Of a DNA stretch of 64,000 bases, positions 8,985-18,039 are shown piece after piece. The translations under genes were made by a program, and so were the position numbers. This DNA comes from Pirellula staleyi DSM 6068 (GTDB lineage Bacteria; Planctomycetota; Planctomycetia; Pirellulales; Pirellulaceae). The stretch's first letter is position 1; the number at the start of each line of letters is the position of its first letter. The notes beneath the pieces are model-generated. The model was not told the origin of the DNA, ran no database searches, and saw only the letters and a list, made by a program, of their open reading frames with translations. Location: assembly GCF_000025185.1 (NCBI RefSeq), contig NC_013720.1, positions 744,001 through 808,000 on the forward strand, read 5' to 3'.

Positions 8985-9968
8985 TTACGGAAGCTGAGCC
9001 ACTTCACCCTGTGCACGGGTCACCAGTTTCGCAAACTCGCGAATGTTGATGCTCGACGAAAGGAAGCGTACCGAGCCATCGGCCAGCGCCACGTTGATGC
9101 CGCTTGGATGAAAGCTGTAGGCCTCGGCCGTCCCTTCGCTACCGTAGTACGAATGGGGAAACGATGCCGAGCCGACATCCTCGCCGTTGGTGCAGTTGAT
9201 CGGGCATGGTCCAGGGAGCGTAGCCCCATCGAGGCTCGAACCATCGAGACTGAAGTCGCTCGCAGGACGTGCCCAACCACCCGCATTCACACGACGATTG
9301 GGCAGGTTTCCAATCAACTTGCCGCGCCGATAAAGATTCGGACGACCAGCCGATTCGGCATACAGCAGTGTGTTGCTCGTACCATCGGTAATGTCGGCCA
9401 ATCGAGGCTGACCATTCTTGGTGAGCACGCCGTCACCAGCAAAATCCACCAGCCCTGCCGTCACCAAGCGCTGATCGACACCAATCGTTGGGCTGTAGTC
9501 GGTCACCGCCACAAGGTTCGCCGCCCAGGGACTCGCTTCAGGCAGACCGTCGAGTCGTTTGGGATCAGGGGTCGACGTGCAGAGGAAACCTGGAATCTGC
9601 TTCGACGTCACCGCCAGATTCACTGGATCGCTCCAGTTCTTCGTCTGATCGTAGGCGTTGTAGGCATTCCCTTGCTCGATAAAGGGGAGCAGGAAGGTCA
9701 ATCCGGCGATACGGGGCGAGGTCGTCAAACCACCGGGCCGAACACTCGAGGGGAGTGCATTCGTCGTATCGTGAAAGTTGTGTGCGGCGAGTCCCAATTG
9801 CTTCAGGTTGTTGCTGCACGACATCCGACGAGCTGCTTCGCGAGCCGCTTGGACGGCCGGCAATAGCAGCGCGACCAGCACGCCGATAATCGCGATCACC
9901 ACGAGGAGCTCGACGAGGGTAAAGCCACGATACTTATGACTACTTTTTGAATACTTACTGACGATCAT
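8985..9968 (-). CDS. DUF1559 protein with prepilin-type N-terminal cleavage/methylation signal
   Basis: A 327-residue member of a family expanded in planctomycetes; its function is not established, but it carries a type IV pilin-like (pseudopilin) leader. From ATG 9968, YRG-FTLVELLVV gives the prepilin peptidase cleavage after Gly15 and the conserved Glu at +5, followed by a hydrophobic helix and LLLPAVQAAREAARR, the usual DUF1559 entry motif. The C-terminus has GINVALADGSVRFLSSSI, the family's H-X9-DG box region. The start is supported by a GGAGAG ribosome site 8 bases upstream. A lipoprotein gene lies just upstream on the same strand, the common arrangement for this family. Confidence 0.92.
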   Translation of the reverse strand: MIVSKYSKSSHKYRGFTLVELLVVIAIIGVLVALLLPAVQAAREAARRMSCSNNLKQLGLAAHNFHDTTNALPSSVRPGGLTTSPRIAGLTFLLPFIEQGNAYNAYDQTKNWSDPVNLAVTSKQIPGFLCTSTPDPKRLDGLPEASPWAANLVAVTDYSPTIGVDQRLVTAGLVDFAGDGVLTKNGQPRLADITDGTSNTLLYAESAGRPNLYRRGKLIGNLPNRRVNAGGWARPASDFSLDGSSLDGATLPGPCPINCTNGEDVGSASFPHSYYGSEGTAEAYSFHPSGINVALADGSVRFLSSSINIREFAKLVTRAQGEVAQLP

Positions 9969-10154
9969 GGGGATAACTCTCCACATCTTCCTGATGTTTA
10001 GTTGACTTTTTACTAAATAGTTCGTAATAACTTTCCGCCTCTGGGGAGCAGAGGAGAAAGCCTTTTTTGCAATTAAACTGTTGCTGCAGCCCGTAGCTGC
10101 AAAACGCATTTTTTCCCGCAGAAAAACAGATTTCTGCCAAGTGATTGGGAGCGA

Positions 10155-10631
10155 TTAACGACGCAAGTTGAGCGGAGGCAGATCGGCTGTCCCTTCCGCG
10201 ACTTGAATCACCAAATCGGAGGTTGTCGGCTGGCTATATTTCGGTGGTAAAACGTTTTGGGTCCGGACATAATCGCCCCCCACTTGGTGAACCGGTGTCC
10301 ACTCCACCGTCAGCACATACTCGCCCGCTGGGGCACCGTCGCCAGCGTCGTAGGTCGTCAGTTCAAACGAGCCATCTTGCTGAATCTGAGCCGTTGCACG
10401 AACGTCGCTCGGCTGCGACAGATTTTTCGGGTGAGCGACCACAAAACCGCCACGGATCGGCTGTCCCTCGAAGGCAATCTTTCCTCTTACGGGATAGACC
10501 TTCAGCCGCGAATCGCCACTGCTACATCCCGTCACGATCAGCACTGCAAACATGCAAGTCGCCGCGCACATCGCGCGAGTTGTCGTGGAAGGGAAGTTCA
10601 AGTGGCTCAGAAAAGTGGCAAACTTCGTCAT
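10155..10631 (-). CDS. Small lipoprotein, carboxypeptidase regulatory-like fold
   Basis: A predicted exported lipoprotein of 158 residues. The start at 10631 places a hydrophobic stretch before the lipobox IVTGC, with lipidated Cys36. The mature part, VYPVRGKIAFEGQPIRGGFVV through DGSFELTTYDAGDGAPAGEYVLTVEW, has the pattern of a transthyretin/carboxypeptidase regulatory-like beta sandwich. Such proteins often sit beside DUF1559 genes in planctomycetes, as here (the DUF1559 gene is 187 bases downstream). The partner or ligand is unknown. The longer reading frame upstream of 10631 has no signal features and would overlap the BON gene. Confidence 0.8.
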   Translation of the reverse strand: MTKFATFLSHLNFPSTTTRAMCAATCMFAVLIVTGCSSGDSRLKVYPVRGKIAFEGQPIRGGFVVAHPKNLSQPSDVRATAQIQQDGSFELTTYDAGDGAPAGEYVLTVEWTPVHQVGGDYVRTQNVLPPKYSQPTTSDLVIQVAEGTADLPPLNLRR

Positions 10632-10701
10632 CGGTCTAGTCCTTCGGCTGATACCAGCGATGCTGGGGATAGGTGAGGGGTTGTGTGTGGTGGGGAGAAC
10701 G

Positions 10702-11007
10702 TCAATCGCTCGACGCTTCGTCAATCACAACACTCGATACGCGACTGCGAAGTTTTCCCGAAAACGGTGGATCAACCTCCAAGAGATCGATCACTTGCGT
10801 GACACCGGGAACGCGTCGCGAGTAGGAATAAAGAAGTTGCCGCTGATGAAAGCTCGGAACTTGTCCCCGCAGAGTAATCACTCCGCGGTGCGCTTCGATC
10901 TCGAGGCGGCAAGCAAAGGTGAGCTGTTTTTGGTGGAGGGTTTGTGCAACACGCTGTTGCAGGAACTGATCGGCGGGGGAAGCTAGTTGTGTAGGAAGCG
11001 AGATCAT
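10702..11007 (-). CDS. BON-domain protein
   Basis: A 101-residue protein made of one BON domain, a fold found in periplasmic and membrane-associated stress proteins such as OsmY. The stretch RLEIEAHRGVITLRGQVPS followed by a helix (RQLLYSYSRRVPGV) and VIDLLEV is typical. From the ATG at 11007 (MISLPTQL) there is no signal peptide, so it may be cytoplasmic; the upstream extension of the frame is more hydrophobic but has no clear ribosome site. It lies between two genes for small beta-sandwich proteins on the same strand and may be co-transcribed with them. Confidence 0.75.
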   Translation of the reverse strand: MISLPTQLASPADQFLQQRVAQTLHQKQLTFACRLEIEAHRGVITLRGQVPSFHQRQLLYSYSRRVPGVTQVIDLLEVDPPFSGKLRSRVSSVVIDEASSD

Positions 11008-11218
11008 CGGTCTAGGGTCCTGATAACAAATGTCTTGGAGCGGGCGAAGTGAACGTCGATGGGACAGGAAGATGACAACAACAGGTGCACCCACGCAGGT
11101 CGCGACAACACATCGCGCTACAACCTGTGCCGCGAGTCATCGCGCCGAAGTTGCTGGGTTGGGTTCTGTTCATGGCATCGCTCCTGGTCGCTACATCGAT
11201 TCCTGGGGAAGGATCGTT

Positions 11219-11764
11219 CTACTGGTCGCTCATAAGCCACTGGCCCGATGAACGCTCGATCGACAGCGAAGGTTGACTCGCAAATTCGAGTCGTCCCAAG
11301 TCGATCGCTCCGCTCGTCACCTGCACCCGCAAAGGTGTTTGACGAACATCACTGAACTGCTTAGAAGCAAGATCTGCGCCAAAGACATAGTCCTCGCCAC
11401 GAATCTCCGGTTTTTGAATCGAAATCGTGACAAAATAGTCGCCGGGCTCGATTCCAGGCCATATTCCTCGGGAAATAACGCGAAAACGCCCCGTCGCATC
11501 GGTCGTTCCGCGAGCCACCGGAGCAAGCGACTGACGCTCATGGAAGGTCGCGACCGCACCTGTCACGGGACGCCCATCAAATACGATGGAGCCCGTTACG
11601 GGATAGCGAGCCGTCATCCCTTTGCTAGCTCCCAAGAGGATGAGCGCGGTGAAGAGCACGATCACCACGAGCGCAGCAAGGCTGTGAAGATTCCACCGGC
11701 GCGTGGGACGCGGAGCTGCCATCGACATAGGGCTGCTGGTGCGAAAGAGAGGCTGCCACGCCAT
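11219..11764 (-). CDS. Membrane-anchored carboxypeptidase regulatory-like protein
   Basis: A 181-residue protein with one N-terminal membrane helix (LHSLAALVVIVLFTALILLG, about 26-45) and a periplasmic domain that begins YPVTGSIVFDGRPVTGAVATFH and continues TDATGRFRV and GIEPGDYFVTI, again the pattern of carboxypeptidase regulatory-like or transthyretin-like sandwiches. It resembles in design the lipoprotein at 10155-10631, with a helix in place of the lipobox. A second ATG 12 codons in (MSMAAPRP) is an equally possible start. About 210 bases separate it from the BON gene; that gap holds no other gene. Function unknown. Confidence 0.7.
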   Translation of the reverse strand: MAWQPLFRTSSPMSMAAPRPTRRWNLHSLAALVVIVLFTALILLGASKGMTARYPVTGSIVFDGRPVTGAVATFHERQSLAPVARGTTDATGRFRVISRGIWPGIEPGDYFVTISIQKPEIRGEDYVFGADLASKQFSDVRQTPLRVQVTSGAIDLGRLEFASQPSLSIERSSGQWLMSDQ

Positions 11765-11913
11765 CCGCGAGAGGACTCGTCGGCGCGAATCGAGATCGAC
11801 GATCCGCGATGAAAACGTGGCAAGAGTTTTGGAGACAGGCCTCTCCCCAGCAAGGAGTCGGCACGCGAAGAGTTGGCGAGCGCATCGCTCGTCAAGTGAT
11901 ATGCGTTAAGAGC

Positions 11914-12159
11914 TTACTTGACCGACTCTTTGTGACGGAGTCGTCGTTTTTCCGTTCGATCGAGTTGTACGACAACCCCATCCTGCACGATCACCGATAG
12001 CACTCCGAACTTGAGTCCGCGCAGCGCATCGGCAATCTGACGGAGTACTGCTTCCTGTGATCGATCACCACGAGGATCGTCGCTGGTGTTTTCAATAACA
12101 GAGGCCACGGACGCGCTCCTTTGCACGCCCTGTGAGGCGTGCTGTATGAGTTCAGACAT
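11914..12159 (-). CDS. yezD: YezD family protein (DUF2292), last gene of sulfate operon
   Basis: An 81-residue protein whose C-terminal half, VLRQIADALRGLKFGVLSV then VQDGVVVQLDRTEKRRL, matches the compact YezD/DUF2292 pattern (helix, then two strands ending with the xxRTEK box). YezD proteins are small and of unknown molecular role, but they recur in sulfur-assimilation operons. That association fits this location: 21 bases downstream of cysA on the same strand, so probably the last gene of the sbp-cysT-cysW-cysA transcript. The first 35 residues are variable and low in conserved features, so a later start cannot be ruled out. Confidence 0.8.
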   Translation of the reverse strand: MSELIQHASQGVQRSASVASVIENTSDDPRGDRSQEAVLRQIADALRGLKFGVLSVIVQDGVVVQLDRTEKRRLRHKESVK

Positions 12160-12180
12160 TCAACTATTCAATTTGCTTTT

Positions 12181-13269
12181 TTAAATCTGATAGTCGGGGA
12201 CAAAGACCCGCACCTTTTTGGGAGAGACAAACACCGTCTCCCCCGGCAGCAAGTTCAGCTCTTGAAACTTTTGAGGTGTCAGGTCGACGAGAATGTCGTG
12301 ACCATCACCACTGCGAAGTCCCACGCGAGCCACCGCGCCTGCAGCGTTCACACGCGATACTTGTGCCGAAAGCGATGCTTTTCCATTGGAAATTCGAGCA
12401 ATTTCGAGTTCGTGCGGTCGGACGTACAAATTGGCCATGCGCGGCTGAACGTGTGGATACTGCGGGACATCGATCGTCAGTTCCCCCAGCTTGGTTTGCC
12501 CCGACGACAAGCGCGCTTGAAACACATTCACGTTGCCGAGAAACTCCATCACAAACTCGCTCGCAGGATGCTGAAACACTTCCGTAGGAGTTCCGACCTG
12601 CTCGATGCGGGCTTGATTCATCACGACCACCTGGTCGGCCACTTCGAGTGCTTCCTCTTGATCGTGAGTCACTAGCACACTCGTTAAGTGAATCTCGCTA
12701 TGAAGTTGCCGCAGCCATTCGCGAAGCCCTTTGCGAACCTTGGCATCGAGCGCGCCGAACGGTTCATCGAGCAGCAGCACCTTGGGCTCAATTGCCAGCG
12801 CTCTCGCAAGGGCCACACGCTGCCGCTGTCCACCTGAAAGCTGCGAGGGGAGTCGCGAGCCAAATCCCTCGAGCTGAATCAGCTTCAGGAGCCGGGTCAC
12901 GCGGTGATGAATTTCGGTGCTTGTGTGGCGCTCAGCGCGCGGCTTCACGCGGAGCCCAAACGCGATGTTCTCGTAGACACTCATGTGCCGAAACAAGGCG
13001 TAATGCTGAAACACAAACCCGACCCGCCGCTCCCCGACTGAGCGCGACTGGACATCTTCTTCGGAGAATAAAATCTTGGGCGTTTGGCCACTCGCGGTAC
13101 GTTCGTCGGGGGTTTCGAGGCCGGCGATGATTCGCAGCAGCGTCGTCTTCCCCGAGCCCGATGGACCGAGCAAAGCGGTTAGTTTTCCGCTAGGAATCGC
13201 GAGATCGACGTCGCGCAGTGCTGAATAAGTCCCAAAGGTTTTCGAAATATTTCTTAAGTAAATGCTCAC
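12181..13269 (-). CDS. cysA: Sulfate/thiosulfate ABC transporter ATP-binding protein CysA
   Basis: Cytoplasmic ATPase subunit of the sulfate importer, 362 residues, usual length. It starts with GTG at 13269, with a GGGAG ribosome site upstream, 4 bases after the cysW stop, so translation is probably coupled. Landmarks: Walker [11 protein letters not shown]-loop FQHYALF, signature [15 protein letters not shown], Walker [16 protein letters not shown] and the switch His in [10 protein letters not shown]. The C-terminal third (from NVNVFQARL) is the TOBE-type regulatory domain. It works with the CysT and CysW membrane subunits and the binding protein encoded upstream. Confidence 0.95.
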   Translation of the reverse strand: MSIYLRNISKTFGTYSALRDVDLAIPSGKLTALLGPSGSGKTTLLRIIAGLETPDERTASGQTPKILFSEEDVQSRSVGERRVGFVFQHYALFRHMSVYENIAFGLRVKPRAERHTSTEIHHRVTRLLKLIQLEGFGSRLPSQLSGGQRQRVALARALAIEPKVLLLDEPFGALDAKVRKGLREWLRQLHSEIHLTSVLVTHDQEEALEVADQVVVMNQARIEQVGTPTEVFQHPASEFVMEFLGNVNVFQARLSSGQTKLGELTIDVPQYPHVQPRMANLYVRPHELEIARISNGKASLSAQVSRVNAAGAVARVGLRSGDGHDILVDLTPQKFQELNLLPGETVFVSPKKVRVFVPDYQI

Positions 13270-13273
13270 GACT

Positions 13274-14158
13274 TTAAGCTCCCTCTGCCGCTGACGGCTT
13301 GAGTATTTCGGACCGTTCTCGCGCTAACCGCCACTCGACCACCGACTTGATCACCAGGGTCACTAGTGCCAAGAGTGTGAGGAGCGAAGCAGCTGCAAAA
13401 GCGGCGACGACATTGAATTCGTTGTAAAGGACTTCGATATGCAGAGGGAGCGTGTTGGTTTTGCCACGGATATGTCCACTGACGACCGACACCGCTCCAA
13501 ACTCTCCCATCGCGCGAGCACTCGCCAGGATCACTCCATAGACGAGCGCCCAGCGAATGTTCGGGAGGGTGACATACCAAAACGTTTGCCAGCCACTGGC
13601 TCCCAGCACGAGTGCCGCTTGTTCTTCGTCTGTCCCCTGCTCTTGCATGAGCGGAATCAGTTCCCGCGCGACAAACGGGAAGGTGACAAACACTGTTGCA
13701 AGTACGATGCCAGGCACGGCAAAAATGACTTTGATCCCCCACGCGTCGAGCGTTTCTCCGAACCAACCTTGCATGCCGAAGACGAGCACATAGATCAGTC
13801 CCGACACAACTGGCGAAACAGCAAACGGCAAATCGATCAGCGTGACGAGGATGCTCTTGCCGGGAAAATCAAACTTGGCAATGGCCCACGCAGCAGCCAG
13901 GCCAAAGACCAGATTCAGCGGCACCGCAATGCCGGTCGCAACAAGCGTGAGCTTGATGGCGGACCAAGCAGCTGGATCTTGAAACGACTTGAAATAGGCG
14001 GAAATCCCGCGGGAAAACGCTTCCCAGAAGACCACTCCCAGAGGCATCAACAGCATCAGCGTGAGGAAGCTGAGGGTGATCGCAATCAAGATGGCGCGGA
14101 CCCACAGAGGTTCGTTCAAGCGATCGGGAATCTTTTTTCCGAGGGCGAGTGAACTCAT
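13274..14158 (-). CDS. cysW: Sulfate ABC transporter permease CysW
   Basis: Inner-membrane subunit of the sulfate importer with six predicted helices. ATG 14158 (MSSLALGKK) is chosen because a GGAG ribosome site lies 10 bases upstream and the start follows the cysT stop by 5 bases; an alternative start at 14197 would overlap cysT by 34 bases. The EAA loop that docks on the ATPase is visible as [22 protein letters not shown], and [19 protein letters not shown] is the typical CysW segment after it. About 294 residues, normal for the family. Confidence 0.94.
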   Translation of the reverse strand: MSSLALGKKIPDRLNEPLWVRAILIAITLSFLTLMLLMPLGVVFWEAFSRGISAYFKSFQDPAAWSAIKLTLVATGIAVPLNLVFGLAAAWAIAKFDFPGKSILVTLIDLPFAVSPVVSGLIYVLVFGMQGWFGETLDAWGIKVIFAVPGIVLATVFVTFPFVARELIPLMQEQGTDEEQAALVLGASGWQTFWYVTLPNIRWALVYGVILASARAMGEFGAVSVVSGHIRGKTNTLPLHIEVLYNEFNVVAAFAAASLLTLLALVTLVIKSVVEWRLARERSEILKPSAAEGA

Positions 14159-14163
14159 GGCGA

Positions 14164-15000
14164 CTAAGCTCCTCGCAGCACGCGGCCAGCGTGCCATTGA
14201 ACCAGGTTGATGATCAGCAGCAGGACGAACGACATCAGCAGCATCGTGGTAGCGATCGCCGAAGCGCCGACAAAGTCGTACTGCTCTAGTTTGGTGATGA
14301 TCAGCAGCGATGTGATTTCAGTCTTCATCGGCATGTTGCCGGAGATGAAGACCACACTTCCATACTCACCCAAAGCGCGTGCAAACGAGAGAGCAAAACC
14401 GGTGATCATCGACGGGAGAATCGCCGGGAGGATTACGCGCACAAAGGTTTGCCAGCGATTGGCGCCGAGACTCGCTGCCGCTTCTTCGAGGTCGATCTCG
14501 AGTTCCTCGAGCGCGGGCTGAAGCGTACGAACAACAAACGGAATGCCGATGAACGTGAGCGCCACGATGATGCCGAGCTGTGTGAAAGCAACTTGCACGC
14601 CAAGAGGCTCGAGAAGACTGCCAATCCAGCCATTTTTGGCATAAATCGCGGTAAGTGCGATCCCCGAAACAGCGGTGGGAAGCGCAAACGGAAGATCGAC
14701 GATGGCATCGACGAACTTGCGTCCCCAGAACTGATAACGGGTGAGGGTCCAGGCCACGATGAACCCGAACACAAGGTTGATTGTGGCAGCGACGAGCGAG
14801 CAGAGGATCGTCACTTTGTACGATGCCACAACGCGCGGCTCACTGATTTTTTGCCATACCTCGGTCCACGACGACGTGAAGCTGCGGAGCATCAGTGCGG
14901 CGAGTGGAATCAGCACGATGAGCGAGAGATAAACGAGCGTGTAGGCCATCGTCAATCGAAAGCCGGGAATCACACTGCGTTTGGGAAAGGTCAGCCACAT
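14164..15000 (-). CDS. cysT: Sulfate ABC transporter permease CysT (CysU)
   Basis: The other membrane subunit of the sulfate importer, 278 residues with six predicted helices. The EAA motif is LEEAAASLGANRWQTFVRVILP, and ALGEYGSVVFISGNMPMKTEI is the conserved CysT segment. Transcription comes from the binding protein gene, whose stop is 89 bases upstream; a strong hairpin sits in that gap. The pairing of CysT and CysW with CysA defines the SulT (sulfate/tungstate) transporter family; the binding protein type argues for sulfate or thiosulfate. Confidence 0.94.
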   Translation of the reverse strand: MWLTFPKRSVIPGFRLTMAYTLVYLSLIVLIPLAALMLRSFTSSWTEVWQKISEPRVVASYKVTILCSLVAATINLVFGFIVAWTLTRYQFWGRKFVDAIVDLPFALPTAVSGIALTAIYAKNGWIGSLLEPLGVQVAFTQLGIIVALTFIGIPFVVRTLQPALEELEIDLEEAAASLGANRWQTFVRVILPAILPSMITGFALSFARALGEYGSVVFISGNMPMKTEITSLLIITKLEQYDFVGASAIATTMLLMSFVLLLIINLVQWHAGRVLRGA

Positions 15001-15023
15001 GATTCAATCCTGCTCCTTCGGAA

Positions 15024-15046
15024 GAGACATCGCTTGTCGATGTCTC
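15024..15046 (-). promoter_or_regulatory. Hairpin between sbp and cysT
   Basis: A perfect 9-bp inverted repeat, GAGACATCG (15024-15032) and CGATGTCTC (15038-15046), with a 5-base loop, in the 89-base gap between the binding protein gene and cysT. No T-run follows on the minus strand, so it is not a full intrinsic terminator. A hairpin here would protect the upstream part of the message and let the binding protein be made in excess over the membrane subunits, as is known for maltose operons with REP elements. That role is inference. Confidence 0.6.
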
Positions 15047-15089
15047 GCTCGACATCCCTGTTGCAATCGGCGCGCCAAACTCAACGTGA

Positions 15090-16223
15090 TTACTGCGGCT
15101 GATAGAGTTGATCGAACACGCCACCGTCGTCGAAGTGTTCTTTCTGGGCTTTTTCCCAGGTTTCAAACGCCTCTTTGATGCTGAAGAGTTCGACATCGGC
15201 AAACTGCTTGCGCTCTGCTTCTGAAATCAGTTCCTTGAGCGCGGGGCGATAGAAATGTTTCGCAGCGAGCTGCTGGCCATTCGGCGAATAGAGATGCTGG
15301 AGGTAGGCAGCAGCGATCTCTTGTGTGCCATGCTTTTCGGCATATTTGCTGACCACTGTTACCGGCGGCTGCGCGAGGATGCTGACCGAGGGGACCACAA
15401 TCTCGAACTGGTCGGGTCCCAGTTCCTTCACCGCGAGGAATGCTTCGTTCTCCCATGCCAGCAGGACATCGCCGAGTCCGCGCTGCACGAACGTATTGGT
15501 GGCACCTCGCGCGCCACTGTCGAGCACCGGAACACGCTTGAAAATCTTTGCCACAAACAAACGTGCCTTGGCATGAGCTGCTTTCACTTCCTCCGCTGCC
15601 TTGGGATCGCTCAGTTTTTTGAGGTCGCCAAGCTCTTGCTTCAGCACATAGCCCCATGCGGCGAGGTAGTTCCAGCGAGCACCACCACTCGTCTTGGGAT
15701 TGGGTGTGATGATTTGCAGGTCACCCTTCACCAGGTCGGACCAATCCTTGATTTGCTTCGGGTTCCCTTTGCGAACCAGAAACACAATCGTCGAGGTGTA
15801 GGGGGCAGAGTCGTGCGGCAAGTTGGATTGCCAATCGGCCTCGATGAGTTGGCCTTGCTTAGCAAGGGCATCGATGTCGTAGGCAAGAGCGAGTGTGACG
15901 ACGTCGGCCTCGAGTCCTTCGATGACCGCGCGGGCTTGTTTGCCCGACCCCCCGTGCGACTGATCGATCGTCACCGCTTGGCCATGCTTCTCGAGCCAGT
16001 AGGCGGAGAACGAGGCGTTGAAGTCGTCGTAGAACTCGCGCGTGGGGTCGTAGGAGACGTTCAGCAGCGTGACAGCCGGCTTTTGATCACCAGCAGCTTG
16101 TCCGCTCGTTTCTCCGGTGCTCGATCCGCATCCAGCCAGGGTGAGCGACCAGAGAGCAGCGCAAGAAGCGGCGCTGTAGGCAACGTGCCGAAGGGCGTCG
16201 CGACGGGAGAGTGGAGTCGACAT
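15090..16223 (-). CDS. sbp: Sulfate-binding lipoprotein (Sbp/CysP type)
   Basis: Extracytoplasmic sulfate or thiosulfate receptor of the ABC importer, 377 residues. From ATG 16223 the N-terminus has SRRDALRH (a twin-arginine-like start) and a hydrophobic core ending in the lipobox LAGC with Cys32. Family boxes: [64 protein letters not shown] and [13 protein letters not shown], which line the anion site. It is the first gene of the operon, about 60-70 bases after a sigma-54 promoter at 16293-16308. The frame can be extended to 16292, but that extension would run into the promoter and has no signal features. Confidence 0.94.
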   Translation of the reverse strand: MSTPLSRRDALRHVAYSAASCAALWSLTLAGCGSSTGETSGQAAGDQKPAVTLLNVSYDPTREFYDDFNASFSAYWLEKHGQAVTIDQSHGGSGKQARAVIEGLEADVVTLALAYDIDALAKQGQLIEADWQSNLPHDSAPYTSTIVFLVRKGNPKQIKDWSDLVKGDLQIITPNPKTSGGARWNYLAAWGYVLKQELGDLKKLSDPKAAEEVKAAHAKARLFVAKIFKRVPVLDSGARGATNTFVQRGLGDVLLAWENEAFLAVKELGPDQFEIVVPSVSILAQPPVTVVSKYAEKHGTQEIAAAYLQHLYSPNGQQLAAKHFYRPALKELISEAERKQFADVELFSIKEAFETWEKAQKEHFDDGGVFDQLYQPQ

Positions 16224-16292
16224 GGCAAACTTTCTGCTAGCAGAGCTTGGTGTTTTAATGGGAGCGAATCGTCCGCTCAGAAAATGTAACAA

Positions 16293-16308
16293 TGCAACTT
16301 CGGTGCCA
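16293..16308 (-). promoter_or_regulatory. Sigma-54 (-24/-12) promoter for the sulfate operon
   Basis: Read on the minus strand, bases 16308 to 16293 are TGGCACC, GAAG, TTGCA. This matches the sigma-54 consensus (TGGCACG, four bases, TTGCA or TTGCT) at every position but one, with the invariant GG and GC dinucleotides at the correct spacing. Transcription would start near 16282, leaving a leader of about 60 bases before the binding protein ATG at 16223. A sigma-54 activator gene is divergently encoded from 16438, so promoter and activator are adjacent. No good -35/-10 pair for the housekeeping sigma factor was seen in the same stretch. Confidence 0.8.
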
Positions 16309-16387
16309 CTATTATTTTGTTGATCACCGTACTAAACTATCGTCGATGGAGAGTGATATCGGCCGTATGCGAGCATATTTGCTGGAT

Positions 16388-16409
16388 TGGCCGTGATATA
16401 GAACGGCCA
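16388..16409. promoter_or_regulatory. Candidate upstream activating site (palindrome)
   Basis: A perfect inverted repeat, TGGCCGT (16388-16394), 8 bases, ACGGCCA (16403-16409). It is about 80-100 bases upstream of the sigma-54 promoter on the minus strand, the usual distance for an enhancer-binding site, and at the same time just upstream of the activator gene start at 16438, so it could serve autoregulation. A third GGCCGT half-site occurs near 16360-16366. A second small repeat, CCGTG and CACGG, overlaps the activator ribosome site near 16415-16430. Confidence 0.55.
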
Positions 16410-16437
16410 CAAACCGTGATTAGCCACGGGAGGAACG

Positions 16438-18039
16438 ATGGAAACGCTGAGTCCACTTCTACTAGCAGTTTGGCGAGAGACTTGCCGGCACATTGAACTG
16501 GGAGAGGCAATGGAGCGCATTGCTCCCTTGCTAGCTCCAGCCATTCCGGCCCAGGCGATGCTGGTGCGGCATGTGGCGGTCGATCGGAGCGTGATGGAGA
16601 CGCTGGCCGCCGTGGAACTTGCCGGGACCGAGCAGGCGGCGATGCCCCGCAGCGAGATGGCTCCGGAAGTGCTCGACGGAATGCTGGCCTGGTGGCATTT
16701 GCGGAGAGTGCGTCATGCTGCGGCCGACGTGATCATCCGCGAACTTCCGGCGCTCCTCCCTCCGGAAACTTCGGGGGATGTCATTGCCGTTCCGCTCGCG
16801 TGCGAACATGGACTGTTTGCGGTGATGATTTTGGTGTCGCGCAAGGGAGTCGTGTTCACCGAGGGGCATCAGCAACTGGCGCTCGCGCTCGCGGAGCCTT
16901 TGGCGGTCGCTGTGGAAAATGATCGTCGGCTGAAAGAGCTCGTCGCCTTGCGCGAGAAAGTGGAAGCCGAGAATCGCCGCCTGCTTTCGAAACTGGGGCG
17001 GAGTGATCTATCGGAAACAATCGTCGGCAGCGAGAGCGGACTGCGCGAAGTGATGGAGCGCGCGACGCTTGTGGCCCGCGCGGATGTTCCGGTTTTGCTG
17101 CTCGGCGAAACGGGGAGCGGCAAGGAAGTGATTGCTCGCGCCGTGCATCGGGGTTCGCGGCGCGCCGAGGGTCCGTTCCTACGAGTGAACTGCGGCGCTA
17201 TTCCTGCTGAACTTGTCGACAGCGAACTGTTTGGTCACGAGAAGGGAAGCTTCACCGGCGCCAGTGCGATTCGCAAAGGTTGGTTCGAACGCGCAGATGG
17301 TGGAACCCTGTTTCTCGACGAGTGTGGTGAACTTACACCCGCGGCTCAAGTTCGTTTGTTACGCGTCCTTCAGGATGGAACGTTCGAGCGCGTCGGTGGC
17401 GAGAAACAGCTGCATGTCGACGTGCGTGTGATTGCCGCGACCCATCGCAACTTGCAAGGGATGGTTCGTGAGGGAACGTTTCGCGAGGACTTATGGTATC
17501 GCCTCGCGGTGTTTCCCGTACATCTGCCGCCTCTTCGTGACCGGCGCGAAGATATACCAGCCATGGCGATTCATTTCGCGGCCCGCGCCGCTGCGCGCTA
17601 TGGTCTGCGCCCTTGCAATCCGACCGAAGAGGACATGCATCTGCTGCTGAATTATTCCTGGCCCGGGAATGCGCGCGAACTCGGCGCGGTGATGGAGCGC
17701 GCTGCGATCCTTGGCAATGGGCACTCGCTCGACGTGGCGACAGCGCTCGGCAATGTTCCCGCACTACCAGCCGCGACGAGCCCACCGGCGCAGCGCGCAC
17801 CAGCAGCAGTTGCAAGTAGCTCAGCCTCGCGCGAAACAGTGGTGACGCTCGATGAAGCGAATCGGCGTCATATTCAAAGTGCGCTTGCAGCGACTGATGG
17901 ACAGATCGAAGGGCATCGTGGGGCGGCGAAGATCCTGGGGATCAATCCGCATACGCTGCGAGCCCGGATGAGAAAACTGGGGATCGCCTGGCAGACATTT
18001 CGTCCATCAGGCGATGGCCCCAGCAGCGCGACGAGTTAG
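16438..18039 (+). CDS. Sigma-54-dependent transcriptional activator (GAF-AAA+-Fis)
   Basis: A 533-residue bacterial enhancer-binding protein. Residues about 20-165 form a GAF-like sensor domain; a short coiled linker ([18 protein letters not shown]) leads to the AAA+ domain with Walker A GETGSGKE (223-230), the sigma-54 contact loop as GSFTGA (270-275, Ser in place of the usual Ala), Walker B LFLDE (291-295) and the arginine-finger region near [16 protein letters not shown]. The last 45 residues are a Fis-type helix-turn-helix ([17 protein letters not shown]). A GGGAGGA ribosome site supports the start. It is divergent from the sulfate operon, whose promoter fits sigma-54, so it is the likely activator of sulfate uptake. 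Confidence 0.93.
   Translation: METLSPLLLAVWRETCRHIELGEAMERIAPLLAPAIPAQAMLVRHVAVDRSVMETLAAVELAGTEQAAMPRSEMAPEVLDGMLAWWHLRRVRHAAADVIIRELPALLPPETSGDVIAVPLACEHGLFAVMILVSRKGVVFTEGHQQLALALAEPLAVAVENDRRLKELVALREKVEAENRRLLSKLGRSDLSETIVGSESGLREVMERATLVARADVPVLLLGETGSGKEVIARAVHRGSRRAEGPFLRVNCGAIPAELVDSELFGHEKGSFTGASAIRKGWFERADGGTLFLDECGELTPAAQVRLLRVLQDGTFERVGGEKQLHVDVRVIAATHRNLQGMVREGTFREDLWYRLAVFPVHLPPLRDRREDIPAMAIHFAARAAARYGLRPCNPTEEDMHLLLNYSWPGNARELGAVMERAAILGNGHSLDVATALGNVPALPAATSPPAQRAPAAVASSSASRETVVTLDEANRRHIQSALAATDGQIEGHRGAAKILGINPHTLRARMRKLGIAWQTFRPSGDGPSSATS

Noticed and set aside
10021-10130. Terminator between the lipoprotein and DUF1559 genes
   Set aside because: A weak GCAGC/GCTGC stem near 10083-10100 has no T-run on the proper side, so I did not call it.
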